Below, piece by piece: positions 36,225 to 44,871 of a DNA stretch of 64,000 nucleotides. Under the pieces are notes generated by a model. The model was not told where the DNA came from. It searched no databases and saw nothing but the letters and a program-made list of their open reading frames with translations. This stretch comes from Bacteroidia bacterium. Its GTDB lineage: Bacteria; Bacteroidota; Bacteroidia; Chitinophagales; Chitinophagaceae. The stretch covers positions 1 to 64,000 of the forward strand of contig JAUIBA010000023.1 of assembly GCA_030427635.1 (NCBI GenBank). The letters are read 5' to 3'. How positions within the stretch are numbered: position 1 is the first letter of the stretch; each line of letters opens with the position of its first letter. Both the position numbers and the translations under genes were made by a program.

Positions 36225-39026
36225 ATGAACATTGTTGAGATGAAAAACCGACTCTATAAAAGCATATTAGGTATATGCACCGCTCTTACCCTATTAGTGT
36301 CTGTACAGGCACGGGCTCAGCTCACTATTACAGATACAGGCAACTGTCTGAATCATGTATTACATGCTTCCATAACAGGTACTTTGCCCACAGGTACAGG
36401 TATCACTGGTGATGACGCATATTCGGGAGTATTCCCCATTGGGTTCACTTTTAATTTCTATGGTACTAACTATACGCAGCTGGTAATAGGCTCTAATGGT
36501 ATGGTTAGCTTTAATACCGGCCTTGCGGGAGCATATTGCCCCTGGCCTATATCTGCAGCCCTGCTGGGTAATGCCAGTGCATACAACTCTATCTGCGGTC
36601 CCTGGTGCGATATTCTCATCAGTGCAGGTGGCTCCATCACATACACATCTACTGGTGTAGCGCCCAACAGAAAGTTTGCTGTTACCTGGTGCGGTTCACG
36701 TATGTTCTCCTGTACTGCCGAGTGGACTACAAGCCAGATAATATTGTATGAAACCAGTAATCTGGTAGAGGTACATACTGCGCACAAAACAATTTGTGCA
36801 TGGAATAGTGGTCGTGCTATTACTGGTGTACAGAACGCTACCGGTACGGCAGCTACTGTAGCTCCGGGTCGCGACTGGACGCCATCATGGAGCGTCGTAT
36901 CACCACCAGAGGCATGGCGTTTCTCTCCTTCGGGGCCTGCATATACAGTTGCATCCATTCCTTATACGCCACTTCCTTATGCTACTTCAGCTATATACTG
37001 GTATGATAGTACCACCGGCGCATACCTGGGTACAGGACCCTATCTTACAGTAACACCTTCAGTACCTACTACCTATATGGCAGCTGCACTGGGATGTAAT
37101 GATACTACTAAGGCATATATACATATAATACCTTCTACAGTTGTTGGTGGTATTCCTCACATAGACAGTGCTACATTTACTGACCCTACAGAGTGTGGTA
37201 AATGTGATGGTAAAATTGTACTGCATGGCCTGACACAGCACCAGATTGATACGGTTTTCTGGTCTTATAATGGGGTAGCGCAAACTCCGTTTGTCGACTC
37301 CGCCGCGCCCGATAATACCATTACACTGGATAATCTGTGTGGTGGTGTCTATGACTGGATATATGTGAAGGTCGGGGACTGCCCCAGTAATCAGGTGGGA
37401 CCTATTACATTAACCACACCTGTACTGGCAATATCCAACATCACATTTACGCATCCTACAATATGCGGTAAGTATGACGGTAGTATAAAACTATACGGTC
37501 TTACTCCGGCTAAGCCGATATCTGTAGCCTTTTTGAAAGATGGTGTGGCACAAACTCCTCAAACGGGTGTTGTGGCAGGAGACAGTACGTTTGTAATGAC
37601 GAATCTTGGTGCCGGTAACTATACGGGTATCGCGGCTACTGTGGCATTATGTACTGCGCCAGGCTGGCCGGTTACCCTGCTGGACCCTCCTCCTTACAAA
37701 CCCTCATTCACTATAGATTCAGGTTTGGGATGTCTGGGCGACTCCGTATTCATAGTTAACACTACAGCGCCTACAGGCTATTATACGTACATAGATTATG
37801 GCGATGGCTCTCCGCTGGATAGTGTAAATCTCTCATATCATATATACAATACACAGAATAATAGCCCCCGGTTCACAGGTGGTCCGTACTACATCATTAT
37901 GAAGTACAATACGACCATTACACATAATCCAGCCTGTGAGGATACTGCTATGCAGATAATATCCTTTGATCACCGTATTGTTCCGGACTTTACTCCTGAC
38001 AGAGATACTATATGTGCCGGTGAGACCATTGTATTTGGTAACAGTACTTTCAGTGCATATGGGCCTACATACTTCTGGCGCTTTGGTAATGGTGATATTG
38101 ATAATAGTGGTGCAGCAACTCCGTCATATGATGGTTATGTAGGCGGTCAGTACGATGCTACACTTATTGTTACAGATACGCTGGGTTGTGTAGACAGTAC
38201 ATCGCGCCGCATAGAGGTAATAGAAATGGAAGTACGTACCAATGTAAGCGATACGGATGTATGTCTGAAGTTGCCTATGCAGCTGATGGCTACTCCTGGT
38301 TTCCGTCATGGTTCTAAATCATATCCTGTTACTTATGCCTGGACTCAGGACCCATCCGGCACTAACCTCAGCGCTTATGATATATCTAATCCATATTTTG
38401 CAGGTATTGGCGATTACACATTTACCGTTACCACAAGTACTATTCCGTTCGAAGATCATGTAAATGGTTGTCAGGTTTATAACGATGTGGTAGTGAGGTC
38501 TCATCCTCCTGTTACTATCACTAATATGCTGCCCAGCCCCCAAAAGCTGGATCTGGGTAATAGCCTGCAGCTCAATTCAGGTGGTGGTGTATATTATACA
38601 TGGAGCCCTGCCGATGGTACAATAAGTAACCCTAACATCAACAATCCTATCGTTACCCCTACAGACTCTGTAGCTATGTATTATGTAACTGTGATGAACC
38701 TGTGGGGATGTAAGTCGGTTGATTCAGTACTTATTTATGTCGATCAGAATACGGACCAGTTCGTACCAAGTGCCTTTACACCAAATGGCGACGGTCGCAA
38801 CGATATATTCCGTATCGTTAAGCTGGGCGCGCAGAAGCTGGTAGATTTCAGGGTTTATAACCGTTGGGGTGAGTGTGTATTCCAGACTGCCAACGTTAAT
38901 ACCGGTTGGGACGGTACATGGCAGAGCAAAATGTGCGATATAGGTACATACACTTACGAAATCATCGTAGGCTTGCCCAACGGTACCAATAAAGTTTACA
39001 AAGGCAATGTAACCCTGATACGCTAA
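36225..39026 (+). CDS. Large secreted protein with PKD-like domains and T9SS type-B (CHU_C) sorting domain
   Basis: 933-residue exported protein. The signal peptide core ILGICTALTLLVSV ends near ARAQ. A beta-sandwich-like N-terminal domain (about 40-250) contains FTFNFYGTNYTQLVIGSNGM; later segments include two similar repeats with TFTDPTECGKCDGKI and TFTHPTICGKYDGSI, and PKD-like regions with FTPDRDTICAGETIVFGN. The C terminus, PSAFTPNGDGRNDIFR to YEIIVGLPNGTNKVYKGNV, is the gliding-motility-associated domain that marks type-B T9SS cargo. Probably surface-attached; adhesion is a guess. Start ATG 36225 or 36240. Confidence 0.87.
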   Translation: MNIVEMKNRLYKSILGICTALTLLVSVQARAQLTITDTGNCLNHVLHASITGTLPTGTGITGDDAYSGVFPIGFTFNFYGTNYTQLVIGSNGMVSFNTGLAGAYCPWPISAALLGNASAYNSICGPWCDILISAGGSITYTSTGVAPNRKFAVTWCGSRMFSCTAEWTTSQIILYETSNLVEVHTAHKTICAWNSGRAITGVQNATGTAATVAPGRDWTPSWSVVSPPEAWRFSPSGPAYTVASIPYTPLPYATSAIYWYDSTTGAYLGTGPYLTVTPSVPTTYMAAALGCNDTTKAYIHIIPSTVVGGIPHIDSATFTDPTECGKCDGKIVLHGLTQHQIDTVFWSYNGVAQTPFVDSAAPDNTITLDNLCGGVYDWIYVKVGDCPSNQVGPITLTTPVLAISNITFTHPTICGKYDGSIKLYGLTPAKPISVAFLKDGVAQTPQTGVVAGDSTFVMTNLGAGNYTGIAATVALCTAPGWPVTLLDPPPYKPSFTIDSGLGCLGDSVFIVNTTAPTGYYTYIDYGDGSPLDSVNLSYHIYNTQNNSPRFTGGPYYIIMKYNTTITHNPACEDTAMQIISFDHRIVPDFTPDRDTICAGETIVFGNSTFSAYGPTYFWRFGNGDIDNSGAATPSYDGYVGGQYDATLIVTDTLGCVDSTSRRIEVIEMEVRTNVSDTDVCLKLPMQLMATPGFRHGSKSYPVTYAWTQDPSGTNLSAYDISNPYFAGIGDYTFTVTTSTIPFEDHVNGCQVYNDVVVRSHPPVTITNMLPSPQKLDLGNSLQLNSGGGVYYTWSPADGTISNPNINNPIVTPTDSVAMYYVTVMNLWGCKSVDSVLIYVDQNTDQFVPSAFTPNGDGRNDIFRIVKLGAQKLVDFRVYNRWGECVFQTANVNTGWDGTWQSKMCDIGTYTYEIIVGLPNGTNKVYKGNVTLIR

Positions 39027-39049
39027 GTTTGTTTATATACATATTCAAT

Positions 39050-39080
39050 AGCCGGTCTGCGACACAGACCGGCTTTTTTT
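39050..39080 (+). terminator. Rho-independent terminator after the T9SS type-B gene
   Basis: 10-bp perfect stem (39050-39059 with 39065-39074), 5-nt loop, followed by T residues through 39080. Confidence 0.9.
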
Positions 39081-39128
39081 GTACCTTTCATTCACGGGTT
39101 GCCATTATAGCAATACCGTGTATAACGC

Positions 39129-39506
39129 ATGATTAAATCGCTTTTTCTGGTCGGTGTAGGGGGCGCAGCAGGTAGCATGTGCCGCTATGCAGTGGCTCAG
39201 GCAGTAAGCCGTGCCGGGGCTACCATGTTTCCATTGGCTACCTTCGGGGTCAATCTGGCAGGTTCCTTTATTATCGGTGTCCTGTTTGGTATGGCATCCC
39301 GGGGCAATAACTGGTTGGTACAGGGAGGTGGTATGCTGCTGCTGGCTACCGGTTTTTGTGGTGGCTTCACTACATTCTCATCATTTGCACTGGAAAATGT
39401 AGCGCTTATCCAGAAAGAGCACACACCTATGGCGCTGTTATACAGTGTAGCCAGTGTGGCAGGAGGTTTATTACTGTGCAGATGGGGAATGACGCTTACT
39501 TCGTAG
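39129..39506 (+). CDS. crcB: Fluoride ion channel CrcB/Fluc
   Basis: 125-residue, four-helix membrane protein exporting fluoride. Family marks: GGAAGSMCRYAVA near the N terminus, FGVNLAGSFIIGVLFG and the pore region TGFCGGFTTFSSFALE. Length is standard for the homodimeric form. No fluoride riboswitch is recognisable in the short upstream gap. Its last 11 bases overlap the convergent glycosyltransferase gene. Confidence 0.95.
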   Translation: MIKSLFLVGVGGAAGSMCRYAVAQAVSRAGATMFPLATFGVNLAGSFIIGVLFGMASRGNNWLVQGGGMLLLATGFCGGFTTFSSFALENVALIQKEHTPMALLYSVASVAGGLLLCRWGMTLTS

Positions 39507-40446
39507 TATCTTCCTCTACTATGTAGTGGTTGCGGTCGGCGGCATTACGCACTATAAGTTCAGCCAGAAATCCCGAAAGGAAAAACAGCGTTCCCATTAT
39601 CATAGAGGTAAGCGCAATATAGAAAGCGGGTTTGTTGGTAAGTCCTACCGCATCACCAAAGCGTATTTTGTCAATTACCAGCATTACTACAAACAGCAAC
39701 CCTGTGAAGAACGTAAATGCCCCCAGCACCCCGAAGAAGTGCATCGGCTTTTTACCAAATCTGCTGGTAAATTGAATGGTAAGCAGGTCCAGAAAGCCAT
39801 TGATAAAACGCTCCCAGCCAAATTTTGAAGTGCCATATTTACGGGCCCGGTGCTGTACTACTTTCTCACCTATCTTTTTGAAGCCGGCATGTTTTGCCAG
39901 TACAGGGATAAACCTATGCATCTCCCCATATACTTCTATACTTTTTATCACCTTACGCTTATAAGCTTTCAGTCCACAGTTCATATCGTGGAGCTTAATG
40001 CCGGTAATAGCTCTGTTTACACCATTGTACAGCTTGGATGGCAGATTTTTAGTGAGTGCGTTATCATACCGTACCTTTTTCCAGCCACTTACCAGGTCAT
40101 AACCTTCTTCGGTTATCATACGGTAGAGTTCTGGTATTTCATCAGGGCTGTCCTGGAGGTCGGCATCCATGGTTATCACCACATCGCCCATGGCAGCCTT
40201 AAAGCCCATATAAAGTGCGGGACTTTTACCATAGTTGCGCTGGAAACGGATGCCCCTTATGGCGGGGTACTGCTTCATCAGCTCTTTTACTACATTCCAG
40301 CTATTGTCAGTACTGCCATCATCTATCATGATGACCTCGTATGAATAGTTGTGTTCATTGCATACACGCGCTATCCACTCCATCAGCTCCGGCAACGATT
40401 CATCTTCGTTATACAGTGGTATGACTATTGAAAGGCAAGGGTGCAT
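39496..40446 (-). CDS. Membrane-anchored family 2 glycosyltransferase (GtrB/ArnC-like)
   Basis: GT-A glycosyltransferase of about 316 aa with two C-terminal membrane segments (around residues 230-255 and 270-300). The N terminus LSIVIPLYNEDESLPEL, the metal/nucleotide motif MDADLQDSPDEIPELY and NCGLKAYKRKVI match the polyprenyl-phosphate glycosyltransferase group, which loads sugars onto undecaprenyl phosphate. I chose ATG 40446; ATG 40464 adds six residues, but a promoter-like TATTTTAG lies between the two. Convergent with crcB. Confidence 0.88.
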   Translation of the reverse strand: MHPCLSIVIPLYNEDESLPELMEWIARVCNEHNYSYEVIMIDDGSTDNSWNVVKELMKQYPAIRGIRFQRNYGKSPALYMGFKAAMGDVVITMDADLQDSPDEIPELYRMITEEGYDLVSGWKKVRYDNALTKNLPSKLYNGVNRAITGIKLHDMNCGLKAYKRKVIKSIEVYGEMHRFIPVLAKHAGFKKIGEKVVQHRARKYGTSKFGWERFINGFLDLLTIQFTSRFGKKPMHFFGVLGAFTFFTGLLFVVMLVIDKIRFGDAVGLTNKPAFYIALTSMIMGTLFFLSGFLAELIVRNAADRNHYIVEEDTTK

Positions 40447-40544
40447 TTGCGTGCTAAAATACATGAATTAACGATAATGGTAAGGCATACCGATACAGGC
40501 ACAGTAAAGATTAACATACTGTGTGAAACAGGACCGGATATCCA

Positions 40545-40727
40545 TTACCAGTAGCCTCCGTGGTGCTGTCTGGGACGTGCGCCATGCTTGTGCCAGAAGT
40601 GATAACGTTCCTTGGCATTGGTGTATTTCTTACTTTTCATATACTTTGCCCGGTATATGGTGCGCCCGCAACTGCTTGCGGTGACAAGAATTAAAAATGC
40701 CGCCAGAAGTGTAAGGATGTTCTTCAT
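40545..40727 (-). CDS. Small putative lipoprotein (60 aa)
   Basis: The N terminus MKNILTLLAAFLILVTASSC has a signal peptide with a lipobox-like cysteine at residue 20; the mature part is basic, with many Lys, His, Arg and Tyr, ending HHGGYW. No family is recognised. It lies alone between the glycosyltransferase and GNAT genes, same strand. A promoter-like element close to TATTTTG lies just upstream on the minus strand. Confidence 0.65.
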   Translation of the reverse strand: MKNILTLLAAFLILVTASSCGRTIYRAKYMKSKKYTNAKERYHFWHKHGARPRQHHGGYW

Positions 40728-40790
40728 AACTAATGTTACGCAAAATACATTTTTATTTCTATGTGGTGGTAGCGTCCCGTGTATTTTCTT

Positions 40791-41342
40791 TTAAGTACGT
40801 GCTGCCTGCCACTCATTCCTTAGCATGCCGGTTATTATAAGGTCTTCAGCCATGCCGTTATTCAGTACAGAGTTGCGTATTATGCCTTCCGTCTGAAACC
40901 CCAGCCTTGCAGCAAGACGGGCGCTGCGCACATTGGTTTTTATAAAGTGTATCTCTACTTTGTTTAGCCCCACATTACCAAAGAGGTAATTGATAAGTGC
41001 AGTCAGTGAGCGGGTCACTATGCCTTTACCTTCATGCTCGCGGTCTATCCAGTAGCCTATCTGTGCCCGGTTGGTATCCCGGCACCAGTTATGCATGCCT
41101 GTGCTGCCTATAATGTTGCCATTGTTGAATATGCCCAGGGGCAATGCTTCCTGGTCGCGTATCTGCGCCTGTGATGTTTTTATGAATTCCAACGTATGCT
41201 CAGGGCGGGTGGTAGTAGCTACCCATGCCAGCCAGGGCGATAAGTGTTGTCTGTCTTTGTGAATCGCTTCAAAAAGGGCTTCAGCATCCTCAGTTTGCCA
41301 GGTGCGCAGCAGCAGCTGCTCATCAATATTTATTGTAGCCAA
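40791..41342 (-). CDS. GNAT-family N-acetyltransferase, RimJ/RimL-like
   Basis: 183-residue acetyltransferase. The order and motifs fit the RimJ/RimL group acting on ribosomal-protein N termini or small molecules: LLRTWQTEDAEALFEAI, the pattern ARIGYWIDREHEGKGIVTRSL-like acetyl-CoA loop (read here as AQIGYWIDREHEGKGIVT) and VEIHFIKTNVRSARLAARLGF. Substrate not deducible. It follows lpxD by 12 bp on the same strand, suggesting co-transcription. Confidence 0.88.
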   Translation of the reverse strand: MATINIDEQLLLRTWQTEDAEALFEAIHKDRQHLSPWLAWVATTTRPEHTLEFIKTSQAQIRDQEALPLGIFNNGNIIGSTGMHNWCRDTNRAQIGYWIDREHEGKGIVTRSLTALINYLFGNVGLNKVEIHFIKTNVRSARLAARLGFQTEGIIRNSVLNNGMAEDLIITGMLRNEWQAART

Positions 41343-41354
41343 TAGTGTAAAGGT

Positions 41355-42308
41355 TTAAAGCGATTTATTGCCGTATATCTTCTCCCACAGGTCGGGAATA
41401 CGTTTTATCCATGCCAGCTCACGCATCTTGGGTTTGGCCTCACCTGCCGGTGAGCCAAAATAGGTTTTCCCACCTTCTACGCTGGCAGGGATACCACTCT
41501 GGGCCAGTACTACAGCGCCCTTACCTATTGTAAGGTCTTTGCTTACCCCTACCTGTCCCCATAGTATCACCTCGTCTTCTATAATGGCTTTTCCTCCTAT
41601 CCCCGTCTGTGCGGCAAACAGGCAATTGCGGCCAATAACTGCACCATGACCTATGTGTATATGGTTATCCAGCTTGGTGCCTTCGCCTATGATGGTGTCA
41701 CCGCTCACGCCCTTGTCTATGGTAGTGCCGGCACCTATCTCCACATCATTGTGAATGATTACCCGGCCACAGCTTTCCAGTTTGTCATATTGTACAGCTC
41801 TGTCTCTGCGTCTTTTGAAATAGAATGCATCGGCGCCTATTACACATCCGGCATGGATAATTACATTATCCCCTATTTCTGTATGGTCATATATGGTCAC
41901 ATTCGGGTGAATGATGCAGTTGCGACCTATGGTTACATGATTGCCCACAAATACTCCCGGTTGCAGATGAGTACCTTCACCTATTACTGCCGTTTCGCTT
42001 ACCATGCTGCTTGCCGGCTCAAACGGGCGGAAGCGTTTCACAATCTTTACATAAGCAGTGAAGGGGTCATCAGTTACCAACAGTGTTTTCCCTTCCGGGC
42101 ACTCCACTTCCTTGTTTATGATAATGATAGTAGCTGCCGAATTCAGGCAGGCATTGTAGTATTTCTCAAAGTCTACAAATGAGATATCCCCGTTTGTTAC
42201 CTTATGTATTTCATTAATGCCCGTAGCCTCCTGTGTGGTATTTCCCACCAGTTTTGCACCGGTATATTCGGCCAGCCATTGTACGCTTACAGGTTGCTCA
42301 AATTTCAT
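41355..42308 (-). CDS. lpxD: UDP-3-O-(3-hydroxyacyl)glucosamine N-acyltransferase LpxD
   Basis: Left-handed beta-helix acyltransferase of lipid A synthesis, about 317 aa. The N-terminal uridine-binding domain contains ISFVDFEKYYNACLNSAATI; the hexapeptide core contains GADAFYFKRR and the catalytic-histidine region KLDNHIHIGHGAVIG, followed by a C-terminal helical segment. I chose ATG 42308 (MKFEQPVSV), because the frame start at 42329 is a TTG inside a TATTTTTG promoter box (42334-42327). The rest of the lipid A pathway is not adjacent, but the MsbA-like exporter is. Confidence 0.94.
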   Translation of the reverse strand: MKFEQPVSVQWLAEYTGAKLVGNTTQEATGINEIHKVTNGDISFVDFEKYYNACLNSAATIIIINKEVECPEGKTLLVTDDPFTAYVKIVKRFRPFEPASSMVSETAVIGEGTHLQPGVFVGNHVTIGRNCIIHPNVTIYDHTEIGDNVIIHAGCVIGADAFYFKRRRDRAVQYDKLESCGRVIIHNDVEIGAGTTIDKGVSGDTIIGEGTKLDNHIHIGHGAVIGRNCLFAAQTGIGGKAIIEDEVILWGQVGVSKDLTIGKGAVVLAQSGIPASVEGGKTYFGSPAGEAKPKMRELAWIKRIPDLWEKIYGNKSL

Positions 42309-42326
42309 GTTGAGATGTGTTTGGAG

Positions 42327-42334
42327 CAAAAATA
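42327..42334 (-). promoter_or_regulatory. Promoter -7 box for lpxD
   Basis: TATTTTTG on the minus strand, exact TAnnTTTG match 19 nt upstream of ATG 42308. It decides against the TTG start at 42329. Confidence 0.55.
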
Positions 42335-42419
42335 CAATAGATACGCATTGCAGGGGTACAATGTGGATTACTGTAATGCTTTGTTGCAGGGTATTAGTAC
42401 CCGGTCAGGTACTGCTGTA

Positions 42420-44225
42420 TTATTTTACCTGCTGCATGGCAACGAGTTTTTTATAGATACCATCATGCTGCAATAGCTCTAGGTGGGTGCCCCGTTCTGC
42501 TATATGGCCTTTGTCCAGTACTATTATCTCATCGGCATGCTGCACAGTAGATAGTCTGTGGGCTATCACAATGCAGGTACGGTTCTGCATCAGTTTATTG
42601 ATGGCATCCTGCACTATGCGCTCACTTTCAGTATCCAGAGATGAGGTTGCCTCATCCAGTATCAGTATAGGCGGGTTTTTCAGTACGGCGCGGGCTATGG
42701 TAATACGCTGGCGCTCACCACCACTCAGTCTTGCGCCACGGTCTCCTGCCATGGTATCATAACCTTCTGGCTTGTTGGCTATAAACTTGTCGGCATGTGC
42801 TATTCTGGCTGCATCCTCTGCTTTCTCGCGGGTAGCGCCACCAGAGCCCAGGGTTATGTTGTTATACAGTGTGTCGTTAAACAGTATTGGGTCCTGGCTC
42901 ACTACTCCTATCAGCCGGCGCAGGTCATCTATACGGCAGTCCCGTATGTCAATGCCATCAATAGAGATATCGCCCGATGTCACATCATGAAAACGGGGTA
43001 TCAGGTCGGCAAGGGTAGATTTTCCTGCCCCCGAGGCGCCTACCAGCGCTATTGTTTTACCCTTTTCTATAGTCAGGTCTATGCCCTGCAGTATTTTCTT
43101 CTCTCCGTAGGAAAAGTGCACATTACGTAGCGTAATGTTATGGTCAAATGAGCGGAGTGGTTTGGCATCTGGTTTCTCAGTTATCGTATTGGGCGCGGCC
43201 AGCAGCTGCTCTATACGGTCCAGCGCCGCAGTACCTTTCTGCACATTACTGAATGCTCCTGATAGGTTTTTGAACGGAGAAATGACCATCGAAAATATGC
43301 CTATGTAGGTTACAAACAACGGTCCGGTAAAGCCATCAGTACCATCAAATACCATGCGTCCGCCAAACCAAAGTATGAGGCACGCTACCGCTATGCCCAT
43401 CGTTTCAGAAAGTGGGGAAGCCAGTTCCCGCCGTGCCGCTATATAGTTGCGTGTGCGAAACAGCAGATTATTAAACTTCATGAACCGCAGCCGCTGGTGC
43501 GTCTCTGCATTGAACGACTTTATTACGCGCATGCCTGTGAGCGATTCATCAATTACGCCCATCATATTTCCCAGCTGTTCCTGTGCTATATTGGAAGATT
43601 TGCGCAGCATCTTACTGATGCGGCCGATGATTAGCCCTGCTACGGGCAGGAATATCAGCAGCAGCAGCGTGAGCCGGAAATTTATCAGCACCATAGAGGT
43701 AATGTAGATGATGATAGACAAAGGCTCACGTATGAATATCTCCAGCACACTCATGATAGAAAGCTCCACCTCACTTATATCATTCGTCATGCGCGACATA
43801 AGGTCACCTTTCCGCTCCTCGGTAAAGAAGCCAATGGGCAGAGACATAGTTTTGTCAAACAGATCAGTGCGCAGGCGGCGTAGTACTGCATTACGCAGTG
43901 GGTTCAGTATATACAGTGCCAGATAAAGGAACAGGTTTTTCAGAACAGTGAAAACAAGGACTGTAACACACAGATAGGCCAGTGAGGTCATCTTGTCATG
44001 TTTCAGAATAGTTTCCTGAAGCAGGTGGGTTAAGTCATTCATTAACCCCGTTTGTTGCTTGGTAGTCGGCATTCCCCCGGTTTCAAACAGTACGGATAAT
44101 ACCGGGCCTATCATGGAAAAGGTAAATACACCAAAGAGGATACTCAGCAGTGTGGAGCCGAAATAAAGGGCAATCTTACCCTTGTAGTCTGCCAGGTAAG
44201 TCAGTAACCTTGATATTTTTTTCAT
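42420..44225 (-). CDS. msbA: ABC exporter, MsbA-like (fused permease-ATPase)
   Basis: 601-residue half-transporter with six N-terminal membrane helices and a C-terminal ATPase. Walker A is GASGAGKST, the signature is LSGGERQRITIARA, Walker B is PPILILDEATSSLD, and the H-loop lies in VIAHRLSTV. The position next to lpxD supports lipid A/LPS flipping, but many homologues export other lipids or drugs, so the symbol is an inference. A TAATTTTG box at 44243-44236 is ten bases before ATG 44225. Confidence 0.88.
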   Translation of the reverse strand: MKKISRLLTYLADYKGKIALYFGSTLLSILFGVFTFSMIGPVLSVLFETGGMPTTKQQTGLMNDLTHLLQETILKHDKMTSLAYLCVTVLVFTVLKNLFLYLALYILNPLRNAVLRRLRTDLFDKTMSLPIGFFTEERKGDLMSRMTNDISEVELSIMSVLEIFIREPLSIIIYITSMVLINFRLTLLLLIFLPVAGLIIGRISKMLRKSSNIAQEQLGNMMGVIDESLTGMRVIKSFNAETHQRLRFMKFNNLLFRTRNYIAARRELASPLSETMGIAVACLILWFGGRMVFDGTDGFTGPLFVTYIGIFSMVISPFKNLSGAFSNVQKGTAALDRIEQLLAAPNTITEKPDAKPLRSFDHNITLRNVHFSYGEKKILQGIDLTIEKGKTIALVGASGAGKSTLADLIPRFHDVTSGDISIDGIDIRDCRIDDLRRLIGVVSQDPILFNDTLYNNITLGSGGATREKAEDAARIAHADKFIANKPEGYDTMAGDRGARLSGGERQRITIARAVLKNPPILILDEATSSLDTESERIVQDAINKLMQNRTCIVIAHRLSTVQHADEIIVLDKGHIAERGTHLELLQHDGIYKKLVAMQQVK

Positions 44226-44235
44226 TATTGTGGGC

Positions 44236-44243
44236 CAAAATTA
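44236..44243 (-). promoter_or_regulatory. Promoter -7 box for the MsbA-like gene
   Basis: TAATTTTG on the minus strand, exact TAnnTTTG match; about 18 bases further upstream is a TTTC that could serve as a weak -33 element. Confidence 0.5.
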
Positions 44244-44287
44244 CGCCTATTTACATATAGCGAAACGTTAGAATTCCCGGTATATTA

Positions 44288-44848
44288 TCAGTTGAGGTGA
44301 ATTATTTCAAATTCAGGGTCGGTAAGATGGTCCACAGTGAATACAAATCGTATCTGTTCAGCAAATTCCTGCAGTCGTGTTATGGGTAGCAGTACCGATG
44401 TGGTAAAAAAGGTCATATACAGTCCCGTCTCGGCTTTCTGTGAAAAGTCCACATATCCGCAGGGAGTTTTACTGCGTGTCTCAGTTTCACTTACCGATAC
44501 ATTGAGTTCCTGAAAGGGGAATACGCGCGCTGTTGTTTTAAACAGGCCATAGTGTCGCTGGCACACTACACTGCGGGTGGTCACTATCACTGTTTCCCGC
44601 CCGAAGAGGTTCCACAGGGTGGTTTTTCCCAGAGATATGCCATAGAAAACCGGGAGCAATACATATATAGCCAGTAATGAGAAACGGGGTAGGTCTTCCC
44701 CTAAAGTAGCTGCTACTATAAGTGCAAATACAGCCCAGATAAACAAATTGACCAGGATAAGGGTAAACCATACGACCCTGTCGGGTCGTATGGTGGTATC
44801 GAGGAAAACGGCACTGCCGTCGTTTCTGATGTATGCTGTGTTCTTCAT
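44288..44848 (-). CDS. Hypothetical membrane protein with PH-like domain (186 aa)
   Basis: Two hydrophobic segments (about residues 27-50 and 62-75) are followed by a C-terminal soluble part with the pattern ETVIVTTRSVVCQRHYGLFKTTARVFPFQELN, reminiscent of bacterial PH-domain membrane proteins. No family is firmly recognised. It sits between glmM and msbA on the same strand; 23 bases separate it from glmM upstream. Confidence 0.75.
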   Translation of the reverse strand: MKNTAYIRNDGSAVFLDTTIRPDRVVWFTLILVNLFIWAVFALIVAATLGEDLPRFSLLAIYVLLPVFYGISLGKTTLWNLFGRETVIVTTRSVVCQRHYGLFKTTARVFPFQELNVSVSETETRSKTPCGYVDFSQKAETGLYMTFFTTSVLLPITRLQEFAEQIRFVFTVDHLTDPEFEIIHLN

Positions 44849-44871
44849 AGTGATATGCAGCAGCCCATAGG